Origin: a virus
Strand: one strand, 5' to 3'
Virus record (IMG/VR): IMGVR_UViG_3300036985_007573
Span: 1 to 51,654 of that record
Length of the DNA stretch: 51,654 nt
In this document: positions 1-8,307 of the stretch, in pieces
How the letters are laid out: each line of letters begins with the position of its first letter
Position numbering within the stretch: position 1 is the stretch's first letter
Position numbers and translations under genes: made by a program
Notes under the pieces: generated by a model
Database searches by the model: none
What the model was told of the DNA's origin: nothing
The model's input: the letters and a program-made list of their open reading frames with translations, nothing else

Positions 1-122
1 CTCTCGATGAGCTGGCCTGCAGGCGATCGGACTCTCGATGAGCTGGCCTGCAGGCGATCGGACTCTCGATGAGCTGGCCTGCAGGCGATCGGACTCTCGA
101 TGAGCTGGCCTGCAGGCGATCG
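1..122. repeat. Four tandem copies of a 31-bp repeat at the left end
   Basis: Three complete 31-bp units begin at 1, 32 and 63. A fourth unit, from 94, matches for 29 bases and then diverges. Each unit begins CTCTCGATGAGC and contains the palindrome CGATCG near its end. The copies look identical, with no spacer between them. Because the window begins inside the array, its real size is unknown. It could be a genuine intergenic array near the packaging genes or the point where an assembly stopped. Confidence 0.95.
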
Positions 123-270
123 ACAAACCCCGAACGAAATATACCGAAGTGGAAACCGCCTCTTTACCCACCCCCTCACCACCAGAAAAAATAAAAAACA
201 AGAATTACTAGATTTTTCCGACGGAATTGCTACGCTGTGAAAGATGCCATTTTATGAAAGGGCGAATGAG
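123..270 (+). other. Leader region before the head genes
   Basis: About 150 bases separate the repeat array from the first gene. The stretch has a C-rich part near 170-180 and an A-rich part near 185-205. I see no convincing -35/-10 pair, so the late promoter may lie further left, beyond the window. Confidence 0.4.
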
Positions 271-507
271 ATGAAGCGAATGGAATTTAGGGTCCAGTTT
301 GTAGTGGATCAGTTGACAGAGGAGGGCGCGGAGTCTTTGGTAGCGAAGTTGCTGGCAAAGACTGGATCTGCGAAGGTGAATGTTGTGGGTTTCAGTCGCG
401 TTGGTCAGGAGACAGGCGTTGGCTGGATTCCGAGTTTATCGCGTGCGGCTCCGCAGCCTCTTTCCGATACGGTATATTCGGTAACATCGGTTGACGAGAC
501 GGCATAG
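271..507 (+). CDS. Small protein upstream of terminase, unknown function
   Basis: A 78-residue protein starting MKRMEFRVQF. The start is chosen at 271 because AAGGG lies 8 bases upstream. An in-frame ATG at 244 has no such site. No motif is recognised. A small gene directly before the large terminase often encodes the small terminase subunit, but this one is short and shows no helix-turn-helix, so that role is only a possibility. Confidence 0.55.
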   Translation: MKRMEFRVQFVVDQLTEEGAESLVAKLLAKTGSAKVNVVGFSRVGQETGVGWIPSLSRAAPQPLSDTVYSVTSVDETA

Positions 508-591
508 TTAGAGTGAGACTTCCTGCCTCGGAGATATGGAGAGCCCCGTGCGGTGACGCGCCCGCAGCACAGGAATGCAGGCAGGAGTTTT

Positions 592-2010
592 ATGTCGATT
601 GACGTGAGTGTGAACCAGTGGAAATTGCTGTCATGCCCTGCGGACTGGTGTTTGTTTGGTGGTTCGGCGGGTGGCGGCAAGTCTTACGCATTGATTCTGG
701 ACATGCTGAGGCATTCGCAGGGTCCGCATGCTCATAGGGACTTTCGTGGGAGTTTGTGGAGGCAGAGTTTTCCGCAGTTGAGTCAGCCTGGGGGGTTGAT
801 TGACAACACGAAGGACATATACGAGAAGTTTGGGGCCCGGTACAACCACACGTCGAGCGAGCACAGGTTTCCGTGTGGTGCAAAAGTCAGTTTGAACACA
901 CTTCAGAACGTGAAGAAGATCGAGGGTTATCTCGGCGCTCAGTTTGATGCGATTGGGATTGACGAGGCGAATCAGTTTTCGCAGAAGAACGTGTTGTTTT
1001 TGTGGGGTCGATGCCGTTCGAAGTCTGGGATTCGTCCGACTTTGCGGATGTCGACGAACCCGGACAGGGATTCGTGGCTTTTCCCTGTGGTTCAGTGGTA
1101 TTTGGACCGTGACGGGTATCCTGATCCGGACAAGTCTGGTGTGATTCGGCATTTCCGTGTTGAGGACGGCCGGTTCAATTGGTACTCGGAGCCTCAGTTT
1201 GACGAGACTGGGGAGAAGTGCAGCAACAGTTTCACGTTTATTCCGTCGAAGTTGACGGACAATACTCATTTGATGGAGAAGGACCCGGCCTATCGCCAGC
1301 GTCTCCTCCAATTGCCGACGCAGGAGCGAGAGAGATTTCTGCATGGTTCGTGGTTGGCGAGCAGTAACACGGACGTGGAGTGGCCGAGAGAGCTGTTTGT
1401 TGATGTGTCGATCCCGTTTGAGGATTGGCCGATGCCGGAGCATGTAACGCAGAGTGTGCGGATGTTTTCGGTGGATCCGAGCAAGGGGCGGAACGAGAAG
1501 AAGGGCGACTACTCGTCGATTTGCTGTTTGATGCAGACGCGGGAGCTGAAATATGTGGACGCTGACCTGGCGCGACGGCCTCCGGGACAGATTGTGGAAG
1601 ATTTGTTTCGGTTTTGTGAGCAGCCGCACCATCGGATCCGTTCGGGGGACCTGATTGGGATGGAATCGACGGCGTTTCAGGAGATTATGCACAATTTGGT
1701 GATGCAGTATGCGGCCGACCACCCGGAATATGCGTTGAGTCGGTATTTGCGGAGCGGGAACATCCTGATTCCTGTGCAGGACATGCTGAAGAAGGAGATG
1801 CGGATCCGTAGGCTCGATGGTCCGTTGAAAAGGCGAGAGTTTCGGTTCATGGACAATCCGGGCACGTCGTTGCTATTGAGTCAGTTGCGGAATTTCGATG
1901 GAATTCCGGGGGAAGGGAAGCACGACGACGGCCCGGACAGTTTGGACATGTGTCAGCAGATGCCGACGTATTTGCACGATCATTACGAGAGACTGAGGGA
2001 GAAGAAGTGA
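592..2010 (+). CDS. terL: Terminase large subunit
   Basis: A 472-residue packaging motor that would cut concatemeric DNA and pump it into the prohead through the portal. The N-terminal ATPase has a Walker A loop GGSAGGGKS at residues 23-31 and a Walker B segment GIDEAN with D124-E125. The C-terminal RuvC-like nuclease shows the spaced acids: D295 in SVDPSKG, E358 in GMESTA and D445/D446 in HDDGPDS. The start at 592 has AGGAG 4 bases upstream; an upstream in-frame GTG at 553 lacks a site. Its stop codon overlaps the start of the next small gene. Confidence 0.95.
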   Translation: MSIDVSVNQWKLLSCPADWCLFGGSAGGGKSYALILDMLRHSQGPHAHRDFRGSLWRQSFPQLSQPGGLIDNTKDIYEKFGARYNHTSSEHRFPCGAKVSLNTLQNVKKIEGYLGAQFDAIGIDEANQFSQKNVLFLWGRCRSKSGIRPTLRMSTNPDRDSWLFPVVQWYLDRDGYPDPDKSGVIRHFRVEDGRFNWYSEPQFDETGEKCSNSFTFIPSKLTDNTHLMEKDPAYRQRLLQLPTQERERFLHGSWLASSNTDVEWPRELFVDVSIPFEDWPMPEHVTQSVRMFSVDPSKGRNEKKGDYSSICCLMQTRELKYVDADLARRPPGQIVEDLFRFCEQPHHRIRSGDLIGMESTAFQEIMHNLVMQYAADHPEYALSRYLRSGNILIPVQDMLKKEMRIRRLDGPLKRREFRFMDNPGTSLLLSQLRNFDGIPGEGKHDDGPDSLDMCQQMPTYLHDHYERLREKK

Positions 2011-2386
2011 TGCCGCAAGAGTTTTACAAGCCTTGTAAGCCCTGTTGCAGGTCTCGCAAGTCGACTATGGATGAGTTGGTGACGGAGATGATCGCTGTCA
2101 AGAGTTGGGTGATTACGGTAGGGGTTTTAGAGTATCTGAGTTATTCGGGAGTGTGCAGGCGTTTTTACATGAGCAGTAGGGGATACTGAGGGAGAAGAAG
2201 TGATGCCGCGACCGTCTTGTAAGTCCTGTAGGCCGACTGTTGATGAGCTGGTGACGGAGATGATCCGTGTCCGGAGTTGGGTGATTGCTGTTGGCTTCTG
2301 GGAGGATCTGAGTTACCCGGGAGTGTTCTTTGGCTGTCGCAGCAACGGGGACGAAGATTTGATAAATCGTTTTGGATGGTTGCCGT
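1992..2386 (+). repeat. Tandem duplication of about 194 bp carrying terL tail plus small gene
   Basis: The 24 bases from 1992 recur exactly from 2186, both reading CTGAGGGAGAAGAAG and then TGATGCCGC. The downstream coding sequences align with substitutions. The period of about 194 bp equals the length of the first small gene plus the terL tail. Divergence between the copies shows the event is not recent. The right boundary is approximate. Confidence 0.8.
2010..2189 (+). CDS. Small CxxCC protein, copy 1 of a tandem duplication
   Basis: A 59-residue protein whose ATG shares a base with the terminase stop. It contains PCKPCCRSRKSTMDELVTEM near the N terminus, followed by a hydrophobic SWVI segment. 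The cysteines could bind metal, but the set is small. It is paralogous to the next gene (shared DELVTEMI, SWVI, LSY), and the duplicated DNA includes the last codons of terL. Function unknown. Confidence 0.65.
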   Translation: MPQEFYKPCKPCCRSRKSTMDELVTEMIAVKSWVITVGVLEYLSYSGVCRRFYMSSRGY

Positions 2387-2394
2387 CGACGTGA
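2203..2394 (+). CDS. Small CxxC protein, copy 2 of a tandem duplication
   Basis: A 63-residue paralogue of the preceding gene, aligned over SCKSCRPTVDELVTEMI and SWVIAVG, with a diverged C terminus. The ATG at 2203 follows GGGAGAAGAAG, which is a copied piece of the terL 3' end now serving as ribosome binding site. An in-frame GTG at 2200 is less likely. It sits between terminase and portal. Function unknown. Confidence 0.65.
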   Translation: MPRPSCKSCRPTVDELVTEMIRVRSWVIAVGFWEDLSYPGVFFGCRSNGDEDLINRFGWLPST

Positions 2395-2445
2395 TAGCCT
2401 GCGTATGTGAGCGGACTGTTGCGATGGTGAAAGGGAATGATCACG

Positions 2446-4020
2446 ATGGCGAATTTTATTGACGGCGGCAGGGAACATTCGCTGGGGACGGCGTTGGAGC
2501 TGCTTTATGTGCAGATGACGAAGGCCGCGCAGGGGATTGTCGAAGATCTCGGCATGGGCGGCGGCGGGGACATTGACGATCGGGATGTGCCCGGCGGTGA
2601 GGATCCGTTCGAGAAGGCCACGATCGACGATATTCGGGAGATGTTGGCGACCGGCGAGAGTTTGTCTTCGACGCCTTGGGGGGACAATGCGTCGGCGAAC
2701 CGGATGTTTTACACGGTCGACACGGGACATTCGTATTCGGTGAAACCGAAGCAGGGGGTGGAGTCGAGCGGAGCGGTGGGCCGTGTTGAGACGTTTTTGA
2801 AGTCGTGGCTGAACGAGAACGACTGGGCATCACGGCAGGGTGAGGTTTCACTGCGGTTGGATAAACACGGAGAGTGCCTTGACCTGCTCTACTACGATCC
2901 GGACGGGATGCTCAGAACGTCATTCGTTGAGCCATCTGATCTTGACGAGGACCCGAACAGTTTGTTCTTCAAGGACGAAGAATCGGACAAACCGTACATC
3001 GACAATCTCGGCGTCCGACGAACCAATGATATTCGCAATTTACCGGTGGCGTTTTTTGTAGACGGCGGTGGGAAGGGGCAGTGGATTGGAGACCTGCGGT
3101 TCAACACGAAATCGGCAGCCCTTGCCAATTGGGCGGAGAATTCGCGGGATTTGCGGTGTCTGGTGAATTGCCGGCGGCGGAACGTGCTGTCGGTGGATCC
3201 GAGAGGCAAGACGTTCTTTTGGAACGTCCGGCAGGAGTTGAAGTGGTCGAAGACGCTGTTGAGCAATCTGATGCGGATTTCTTCGTTCCAGGCTTCGTTT
3301 GGCGCGATCCGGACGATCTCTCAGGCTGTTGGTCCGGATGCAGTCAAGAGCTTTCTGGCGACGAGTCAGAGTGGCTCGAAGGACAGCACCCCGGAGCAGA
3401 TGGGGTTTCCTGCGCCGTCGGTTGTGACGATCCCGAGTACAGTGAAGTATGAGTTCCCGGAAACCGGGGCGGGGCAGTCGAACCACATCGAGGTTTTGGT
3501 GCAGTTGTTGCGGGCGTGTGCGAGCGGGATGAAATTGCCGGAGTTTATGCTGACGGCGAACGTGAGTGAGGGGAATTTTGCGAGCACGCTGGTAAGTGAA
3601 GGTCCGTTTCACAAAGCGATGCGGCGGAATCAGGACCAGATGGTCCGTGAGGACCGGATGGTAATTCATCAGGCCTTGATGTACGCAGCACAGAGCGGAT
3701 CGTTTGATTTGTCAGTTGACGATGTGATGTCAGTGAACGTGGAGGTGAAGCCTCCGCGTGTGCAGACACGCAACCGGATGGAGGATTTTGAGATCGGGTA
3801 CAAGTTGTGGGAGGGATCACTGCTGGACGGAAAGCAGTTGATGGCTCAGGAGGGTTTTGAGTTCGACCAGTCTCAGCCGCAGGTGAAATCTGAGAGGGAC
3901 GAGGAAATTCCTCCGCCGATGATTGCAAAGGTTCCGGTGACAGGCCCTGCTCCGGATGCTAAAGGCGATCCGATGAAGGAAAAGGGCGTATCGAAGGGCG
4001 ATCCAACGAAAACCGTGTAA
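2446..4020 (+). CDS. Portal protein
   Basis: A 524-residue protein in the standard place between terminase and prohead protease. It would form the dodecameric ring at the head vertex. The late region GMKLPEFMLTANVSEGNFAS, followed by SEGPFHKAMRRNQDQM, has the style of a portal wing/crown region. The C terminus is charged and low in complexity (VPVTGPAPDAKGDP). ATG 2446 has AGGG 10 bases upstream; ATG 2437 is only one base from that site and so is less likely. The portal family was not determined. Confidence 0.8.
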   Translation: MANFIDGGREHSLGTALELLYVQMTKAAQGIVEDLGMGGGGDIDDRDVPGGEDPFEKATIDDIREMLATGESLSSTPWGDNASANRMFYTVDTGHSYSVKPKQGVESSGAVGRVETFLKSWLNENDWASRQGEVSLRLDKHGECLDLLYYDPDGMLRTSFVEPSDLDEDPNSLFFKDEESDKPYIDNLGVRRTNDIRNLPVAFFVDGGGKGQWIGDLRFNTKSAALANWAENSRDLRCLVNCRRRNVLSVDPRGKTFFWNVRQELKWSKTLLSNLMRISSFQASFGAIRTISQAVGPDAVKSFLATSQSGSKDSTPEQMGFPAPSVVTIPSTVKYEFPETGAGQSNHIEVLVQLLRACASGMKLPEFMLTANVSEGNFASTLVSEGPFHKAMRRNQDQMVREDRMVIHQALMYAAQSGSFDLSVDDVMSVNVEVKPPRVQTRNRMEDFEIGYKLWEGSLLDGKQLMAQEGFEFDQSQPQVKSERDEEIPPPMIAKVPVTGPAPDAKGDPMKEKGVSKGDPTKTV

Positions 4021-4076
4021 TTCCTGAAAAAAGGTTTTGGCGGCACTGGGTTTACAATTACAAACAGGAGACAGGC

Positions 4077-4169
4077 ATGTGTAATTGCTGGAAAAACAAG
4101 AAACCGAAGGAAACGCAGACGACAGCGGCAAATCCTCCGGCTGGAACACAAAGCGGAACCAATAAATGA
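4077..4169 (+). CDS. 30-residue CxC mini-protein between portal and protease
   Basis: A very short gene encoding MCNCWKNKKPKETQ and a Thr/Pro/Gly-rich tail, 30 residues in total. AGGAG lies 7 bases upstream, and its stop overlaps the protease start as ATGA. Perfect spacing and coupling argue that it is translated despite its size. CNCW followed by lysines could be a metal-binding or membrane-proximal tag. Function unknown. Confidence 0.55.
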   Translation: MCNCWKNKKPKETQTTAANPPAGTQSGTNK

Positions 4170-5080
4170 GCGGAATTTACACTGTTGATGCGTTTGAGCA
4201 GGTTGATGTCACGGAAGCGGAAGCTGGCGTGTTGAAGAACGTCAAGCTGTTGGGCCTCCGGTCGAAGAACCGGCGAACGTATGACACAGAGGGAGTCCGT
4301 AACACTGCACCAAAGAAACTGACTGGTGCGAGGATTTTTCTGGATCACCCAGTGGATCCGGCTGCGACTCGACAGTACAGGGACTCGTTCGGGGTTGTTG
4401 AGAGTGTGGAGTACCGCCCGGGGCAGGGGTACTTCGGTGCGATCAAGTACAACCCGGAGCATCCGCTGGCGAAGAAGTTCGCCTGGGACGTGAAGAACGT
4501 ACCGAAGACGTTTGGCATGAGCATTAACGGGGTGATCAAGTCTGGATCTCGCAATTCGGACGGCGATGTTGTTGTCGAGTCTCTCGAAGAGATTCGTTCG
4601 GTTGACGTGGTGACTCGCCCCGGCACAGCCGAGGGTATTTTCGAGGAAGAGGATATGACAAAGGTTGATGAGAAGGCGACTCAGGACGCCAAGGAAGCGG
4701 AAACACTTCGTGGTGAGTTGAAGCAGGCTCTGGAAGAGCTTGCTGCAGTCCGCAAGGAAGCTGCAGAACGAAAAGACCGTGCCGAGGTGTCTGAGGCGTT
4801 TGGTGCCATCCTGAAGGAGACGACGATCGCTCAGGACCTGCAGAAAGAGATTGTTGAATGTGCGTGCCAGTTGGCCGGTGATCAGCGAGAGAAGTTCAAG
4901 GGCGTGATGTCGAAGATCGCTCCGCTGTTCAAGGTTGTGGACGACTCAGAACTTGACGGCGAAGGTGATGCGCAGACGGAAGAGTCTGAAAAGGAGAAGC
5001 CTGCTCCTCGTGTTGGATCCGGCGGTCGGTCGGCAAAGGGTGGGTACAACCTACTGGAGAGTCTTGGTCTGGGGAAATAG
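4166..5080 (+). CDS. Prohead protease fused to scaffold
   Basis: A 304-residue protein with two parts. Residues 1-160 resemble the herpes-assemblin-like phage maturation proteases: H61 in FLDHP, S119 in FGMSI and a later SVDVVTRPGTA segment that closes the fold. Residues 165-215 are a charged coiled coil (LRGELKQALEEL), as in internal scaffolds, followed by an acidic tail. Such fusions guide capsid assembly and are then cleaved. It lies between portal and capsid genes and is coupled to the 30-residue gene by ATGA. Confidence 0.8.
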   Translation: MSGIYTVDAFEQVDVTEAEAGVLKNVKLLGLRSKNRRTYDTEGVRNTAPKKLTGARIFLDHPVDPAATRQYRDSFGVVESVEYRPGQGYFGAIKYNPEHPLAKKFAWDVKNVPKTFGMSINGVIKSGSRNSDGDVVVESLEEIRSVDVVTRPGTAEGIFEEEDMTKVDEKATQDAKEAETLRGELKQALEELAAVRKEAAERKDRAEVSEAFGAILKETTIAQDLQKEIVECACQLAGDQREKFKGVMSKIAPLFKVVDDSELDGEGDAQTEESEKEKPAPRVGSGGRSAKGGYNLLESLGLGK

Positions 5081-5137
5081 TCCGCTGTGACGTTTCTGTT
5101 GTGTTTTTGTGGTTTGTTTTTTGAATGGAGAGCAGAA

Positions 5138-5668
5138 ATGCCGCAGTGTTTTGATTGCATGTACCAGCAGGGTCACTACGGGAACGGCGTGATTGAAGTT
5201 CGTCACATGAACGTCCCGGATCCTGCTGTTAATATTTGTCCCGGCGACTTCCTGACCTCGCAGGCCTTGATGACCAGCGAGAAAGAGGCGGCGCTGATCT
5301 CGTCGGTTGCTTGGGACACGAATCTGGCGACGACTCAGGAGAACGCGAAGCTCGTTTTCGAGGGTGTGTCTGCCGGCGAGTACGAAGCGAATGCCTGCAT
5401 TGAGCAGGAACCGACGATGCCGTACTGGAAGTATCGTCAGGGTACGGGATTCGCTCGGCCCTACGAGATTGTTGACGCCACAGGAGCTGCTGACCCGTCG
5501 ACTTGGTTGGAAGGTCAGGGATTTACGTTTGGAAAGAATTCTTCGAGCAATGCTCTTGTGAACAACAAGATCCAGATGACCAGCAATGCGGATCTGATTG
5601 TTTTCCGTGCGATTGCCAGCAGCGGTCCAACCGCCACGGCTCGGGCGATGGTTGAATTTGCTGAGTGA
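5138..5668 (+). CDS. Probable capsid decoration protein
   Basis: A 176-residue protein beginning MPQCFDCMYQ and ending in a beta-rich, small-residue region. No family is recognised. Its place between protease/scaffold and major capsid protein is the usual one for head decoration proteins, and the length fits. GGAG lies 7 bases before the start, and an in-frame GTG at 5087 is rejected. A CxxC near the N terminus recurs in several virion proteins of this phage. Confidence 0.55.
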   Translation: MPQCFDCMYQQGHYGNGVIEVRHMNVPDPAVNICPGDFLTSQALMTSEKEAALISSVAWDTNLATTQENAKLVFEGVSAGEYEANACIEQEPTMPYWKYRQGTGFARPYEIVDATGAADPSTWLEGQGFTFGKNSSSNALVNNKIQMTSNADLIVFRAIASSGPTATARAMVEFAE

Positions 5669-5726
5669 TTGACTTCTCGGTTTGATTTCTGTTTTTTCGG
5701 CCGAGAGGCCTTGGGAGTGTAGGAAG

Positions 5727-6917
5727 ATGCCAGACAAGGGTTTGACACAGAGGTTGGTAAAGGAAATCAAGAAGCATGGCGAAAATGCTCTTGAGCAGTT
5801 GGATGCGGCGATGAAGTCGAAGCAGATTGGCTGGAAAGAGATCGACTTTACGGCGGCTCTTGAATCCGACTTTGGACCCGACATGAAGGGAAAAGTCATG
5901 CGGATGGGTGATGACGCGATTGAAGCGATCATCACCAGTGGGACATTTAATAAAATGATCCCTCGCGTGATTCGGACTGCCTTGGCGGAGAATCCCAAAG
6001 AGCAGTACAAGATGTCTGCCGTCGTCCCGGTGGAAACCAAAGGCGAGTGCGAAGACAGCACGGAAGATCACGGCGTGTTTTCGGATCCTGAAGTTCAGGA
6101 AATCGGAGAACTGGAGAAGCCTCCGCTGTTCGGCGTTGCGACAGACTACATGAAGCACCCGAAGGGTCGGATGAGCGGTCTTTCGTTGGCGTTCACTCGT
6201 GAAGCGTTGTGCCGGGATCCGAACAGTTTCATCCAGAAGCAGGTTCCGAAGATCGCGGACGCCCACAACCAGTACAAGGAGAACAAAATCCTTGATACGT
6301 TCATTGGGTATCTGCACACGTTCAATCGATCTGGAACAGCGTACAGTACCTACTACGCGGCTTCCGGAACTTCATTTCCGAGTGGTGGTCCTTGGGTGAA
6401 TGCGGCATATAACAATTTCCTATGCAGCAATGACCTGCAGTCTGTGCGGAACATGTTCTACGATCACCGCGACATGGTTCATGGTCGGCCGATCGAAATC
6501 GACACCGACAATCTCACCTTGCTGACCAGCAAGCAGAACGCGGACAGAATTCGTCCATTGCTGCTTGCATCGGCAATTGAAAATGACGAGGCGTGTTCCG
6601 GCGGAGAAACCCGGAAGTACATCATGACGGCAGAAGTTGCCAACGGCATGACGTTCGACCTGATGTCGTATCAGCGGTTTGTTGATCGGATCAAACTTCG
6701 GTACGGAGTGAGTGCGTCTAACGCTCAACAGTGGTGGTGGGCTGGGCGTATTCCGGAGTTCATCAGTTGGGTGTCTCAGATCTCTCCAACCGTTACACGA
6801 TGTCCTCTTGGTGCTGAAGAATGCCAGCGAAGAGTTGTCGCACTTTACACCAGCGTCAGCAAGGGGTATGCTTATATCACGAACCAGTATGCAGGCGTGA
6901 TGCTCGAACCAGACTAA
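5727..6917 (+). CDS. Major capsid protein
   Basis: A 396-residue protein in the position of the capsid gene, followed at once by an intrinsic terminator, which is common after highly expressed capsid genes. The text resembles HK97-fold capsid proteins of the Mu gpT type: a helical N-arm (LVKEIKKHGENALEQLD), then SGLSLAFTREALCRDP, with a long helix after it, and a C-terminal strand region. The fold assignment comes from context and general resemblance. The start has GGGAG upstream at 8 bases. Confidence 0.8.
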   Translation: MPDKGLTQRLVKEIKKHGENALEQLDAAMKSKQIGWKEIDFTAALESDFGPDMKGKVMRMGDDAIEAIITSGTFNKMIPRVIRTALAENPKEQYKMSAVVPVETKGECEDSTEDHGVFSDPEVQEIGELEKPPLFGVATDYMKHPKGRMSGLSLAFTREALCRDPNSFIQKQVPKIADAHNQYKENKILDTFIGYLHTFNRSGTAYSTYYAASGTSFPSGGPWVNAAYNNFLCSNDLQSVRNMFYDHRDMVHGRPIEIDTDNLTLLTSKQNADRIRPLLLASAIENDEACSGGETRKYIMTAEVANGMTFDLMSYQRFVDRIKLRYGVSASNAQQWWWAGRIPEFISWVSQISPTVTRCPLGAEECQRRVVALYTSVSKGYAYITNQYAGVMLEPD

Positions 6918-6955
6918 TCAACTGATCGGAAACGAACAGACATGAAGTCATTAGG

Positions 6956-6989
6956 AACGGCCATGCCTTGCATGGCCGTTTTCTTTTTT
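6956..6989 (+). terminator. Intrinsic terminator after the capsid gene
   Basis: A perfect 10-bp stem (AACGGCCATG / CATGGCCGTT) with a 5-base loop CCTTG, followed by TTCTTTTTT. It lies 38 bases after the capsid stop and would reduce transcription into the connector and tail genes. Confidence 0.9.
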
Positions 6990-7006
6990 GGCGTGAAAGA
7001 AATAAA

Positions 7007-7330
7007 ATGTCAAGTGGGTATGATGATCTGGAAAAGGTTGATCAGGCTGAGTCTTCATTGCTGAGCAGCAAATCGAAGATTTGGCTGATTCGGATGCCCG
7101 GCGGTCCCTTGAAGGTCGTGAAGAGCGTAAAGCAGCCTTTGACTGTTGAGCAGGCGAAGGCTGTGTATCGGAAGTCTGTGAACTGCCTTGCTTCTGAATG
7201 CGACGTTGATCGAGAGTTGGAATGGCCTGAACTGAAGCCGATTGATGAAGTCACTCTGGCGCAGCGATACCCGTTCCTGATTGAGATTTCAGAAGTCACG
7301 AAGAAGCCGCGAGCCCTTGTGGAGTGCTGA
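7007..7330 (+). CDS. Head-tail connector region protein, unknown
   Basis: A 107-residue protein (MSSGYDDLEK). It has a basic, beta-like middle (IWLIRMPGGPLKVVKSVKQP) and a TVEQAKAVYRKSV helix. It is the first gene after the capsid terminator. The ribosome binding site is weak (GAAAG), but the upstream in-frame start falls inside the terminator and is unlikely. No family is recognised. Confidence 0.6.
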   Translation: MSSGYDDLEKVDQAESSLLSSKSKIWLIRMPGGPLKVVKSVKQPLTVEQAKAVYRKSVNCLASECDVDRELEWPELKPIDEVTLAQRYPFLIEISEVTKKPRALVEC

Positions 7331-7333
7331 GCC

Positions 7334-7651
7334 ATGGCGTCCTGCCTGACGTGTGCGGAACTGGAAGTGAAGATCTGCTCCCTGGCTGAAGAGATGGCCA
7401 CTGATCCGGGCTGCGCAGGACACAAGGTTGTTGAGTCCGGGATCTCGTTTGATTACACGTCGCAGTTGATGGCAAAGCGAGAAGCCTTGTCGGTGTATCG
7501 GCAGATGTGGACCGACAAGAAGTGTGGCGACACGAACGAGGGCGGGATTTACGAGTTCGTCCATATTGCTTGCACAAAGCCAGTGGACTGTGTTGGCAGC
7601 AGTTGCAGGACGCGACATAGCCAGAGGAAGCACCGGAGGTATTACCGATGA
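7334..7651 (+). CDS. Head-completion candidate, cysteine-rich
   Basis: A 105-residue protein (MASCLTCAELEVKICSLAEE) with an N-terminal helix and about ten cysteines. It lies after the capsid gene, where small helical adaptors that bind the portal are usually encoded, so an adaptor role is possible. It ends ATGA into the next gene. GGAG lies before the start. Confidence 0.6.
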   Translation: MASCLTCAELEVKICSLAEEMATDPGCAGHKVVESGISFDYTSQLMAKREALSVYRQMWTDKKCGDTNEGGIYEFVHIACTKPVDCVGSSCRTRHSQRKHRRYYR

Positions 7652-8307
7652 GTTCGTGCTGCCCGGAAAGCTGTGCCTGTCAGGACTGGCTGACGACGTT
7701 TTGTGACTACGTCACGGTGACTCATAGATACTGCGGGCAGGAGACTGTTTTTGAGAAGGCCAGGGGGAAAGGAATCCCCTCTGAGTCTGCTCGGGCAGAT
7801 GCTGGGGTGAATCCTGCAGACAGGATCTTCGAGTTTTCGTCGCTGGAGCAGGATGTTGGGTCGGGGATTGGGGCTCGGATTGTTGATGAGAACGATCAGG
7901 AGTGGATGGTTTACAAGGTTGAGAAGATCAGGTCGTTTTGCCTGACTCGCGTTTGGGGTCGAAACATCGAGTCGTGTTTCGCGTTGCTCGGGAAGATCGA
8001 CGTTTTCGAAGCGATCCCGTGCGACACTGATTGCGGCGAGGCTGAGGAAATGCGGCATATTGGCCGGCTGAAAGGAAACATTCTGACATCTGGTGGAACT
8101 CAGCAGTACCAGAACGATTCGGACAGCATGGTGGTGGAGTATTCTGCCACGATTGCAGGCTGGCCGTTCGGGATTCATCCGAAGCCCAGCCACAGACTGA
8201 GACACAACGGGACGACATATCGAATCAGCCGGTTCACTGACAGCGGTCCATTCCTGCCGTATACCCTGACGCTGGAGAAAGTCGATGATAGTCAGTGTCA
8301 GAATTGA
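7648..8307 (+). CDS. Neck/head-closure candidate
   Basis: A 219-residue protein beginning MSSCCPESCACQDW, a cysteine cluster seen in several neighbours. The rest looks beta-rich. It is coupled to the gene before by ATGA and overlaps the gene after by 23 bases. A head-closure or neck role is inferred from the order adaptor, closure, completion, terminator that is common in siphoviruses. No family is recognised. Confidence 0.55.
   Translation: MSSCCPESCACQDWLTTFCDYVTVTHRYCGQETVFEKARGKGIPSESARADAGVNPADRIFEFSSLEQDVGSGIGARIVDENDQEWMVYKVEKIRSFCLTRVWGRNIESCFALLGKIDVFEAIPCDTDCGEAEEMRHIGRLKGNILTSGGTQQYQNDSDSMVVEYSATIAGWPFGIHPKPSHRLRHNGTTYRISRFTDSGPFLPYTLTLEKVDDSQCQN

Noticed and set aside
1-122. CRISPR array
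   Set aside because: The copies are directly adjacent, with no spacers between them and no cas genes nearby.
631-1722. A 363-codon leftward frame inside terL
   Set aside because: It lies antisense to a gene with clear terminase motifs, is arginine-rich low-information text and has no ribosome site.
5051-6061. A 336-codon leftward frame over the capsid genes
   Set aside because: Antisense to well-placed head genes, with no motif. It is a by-product of codon bias.
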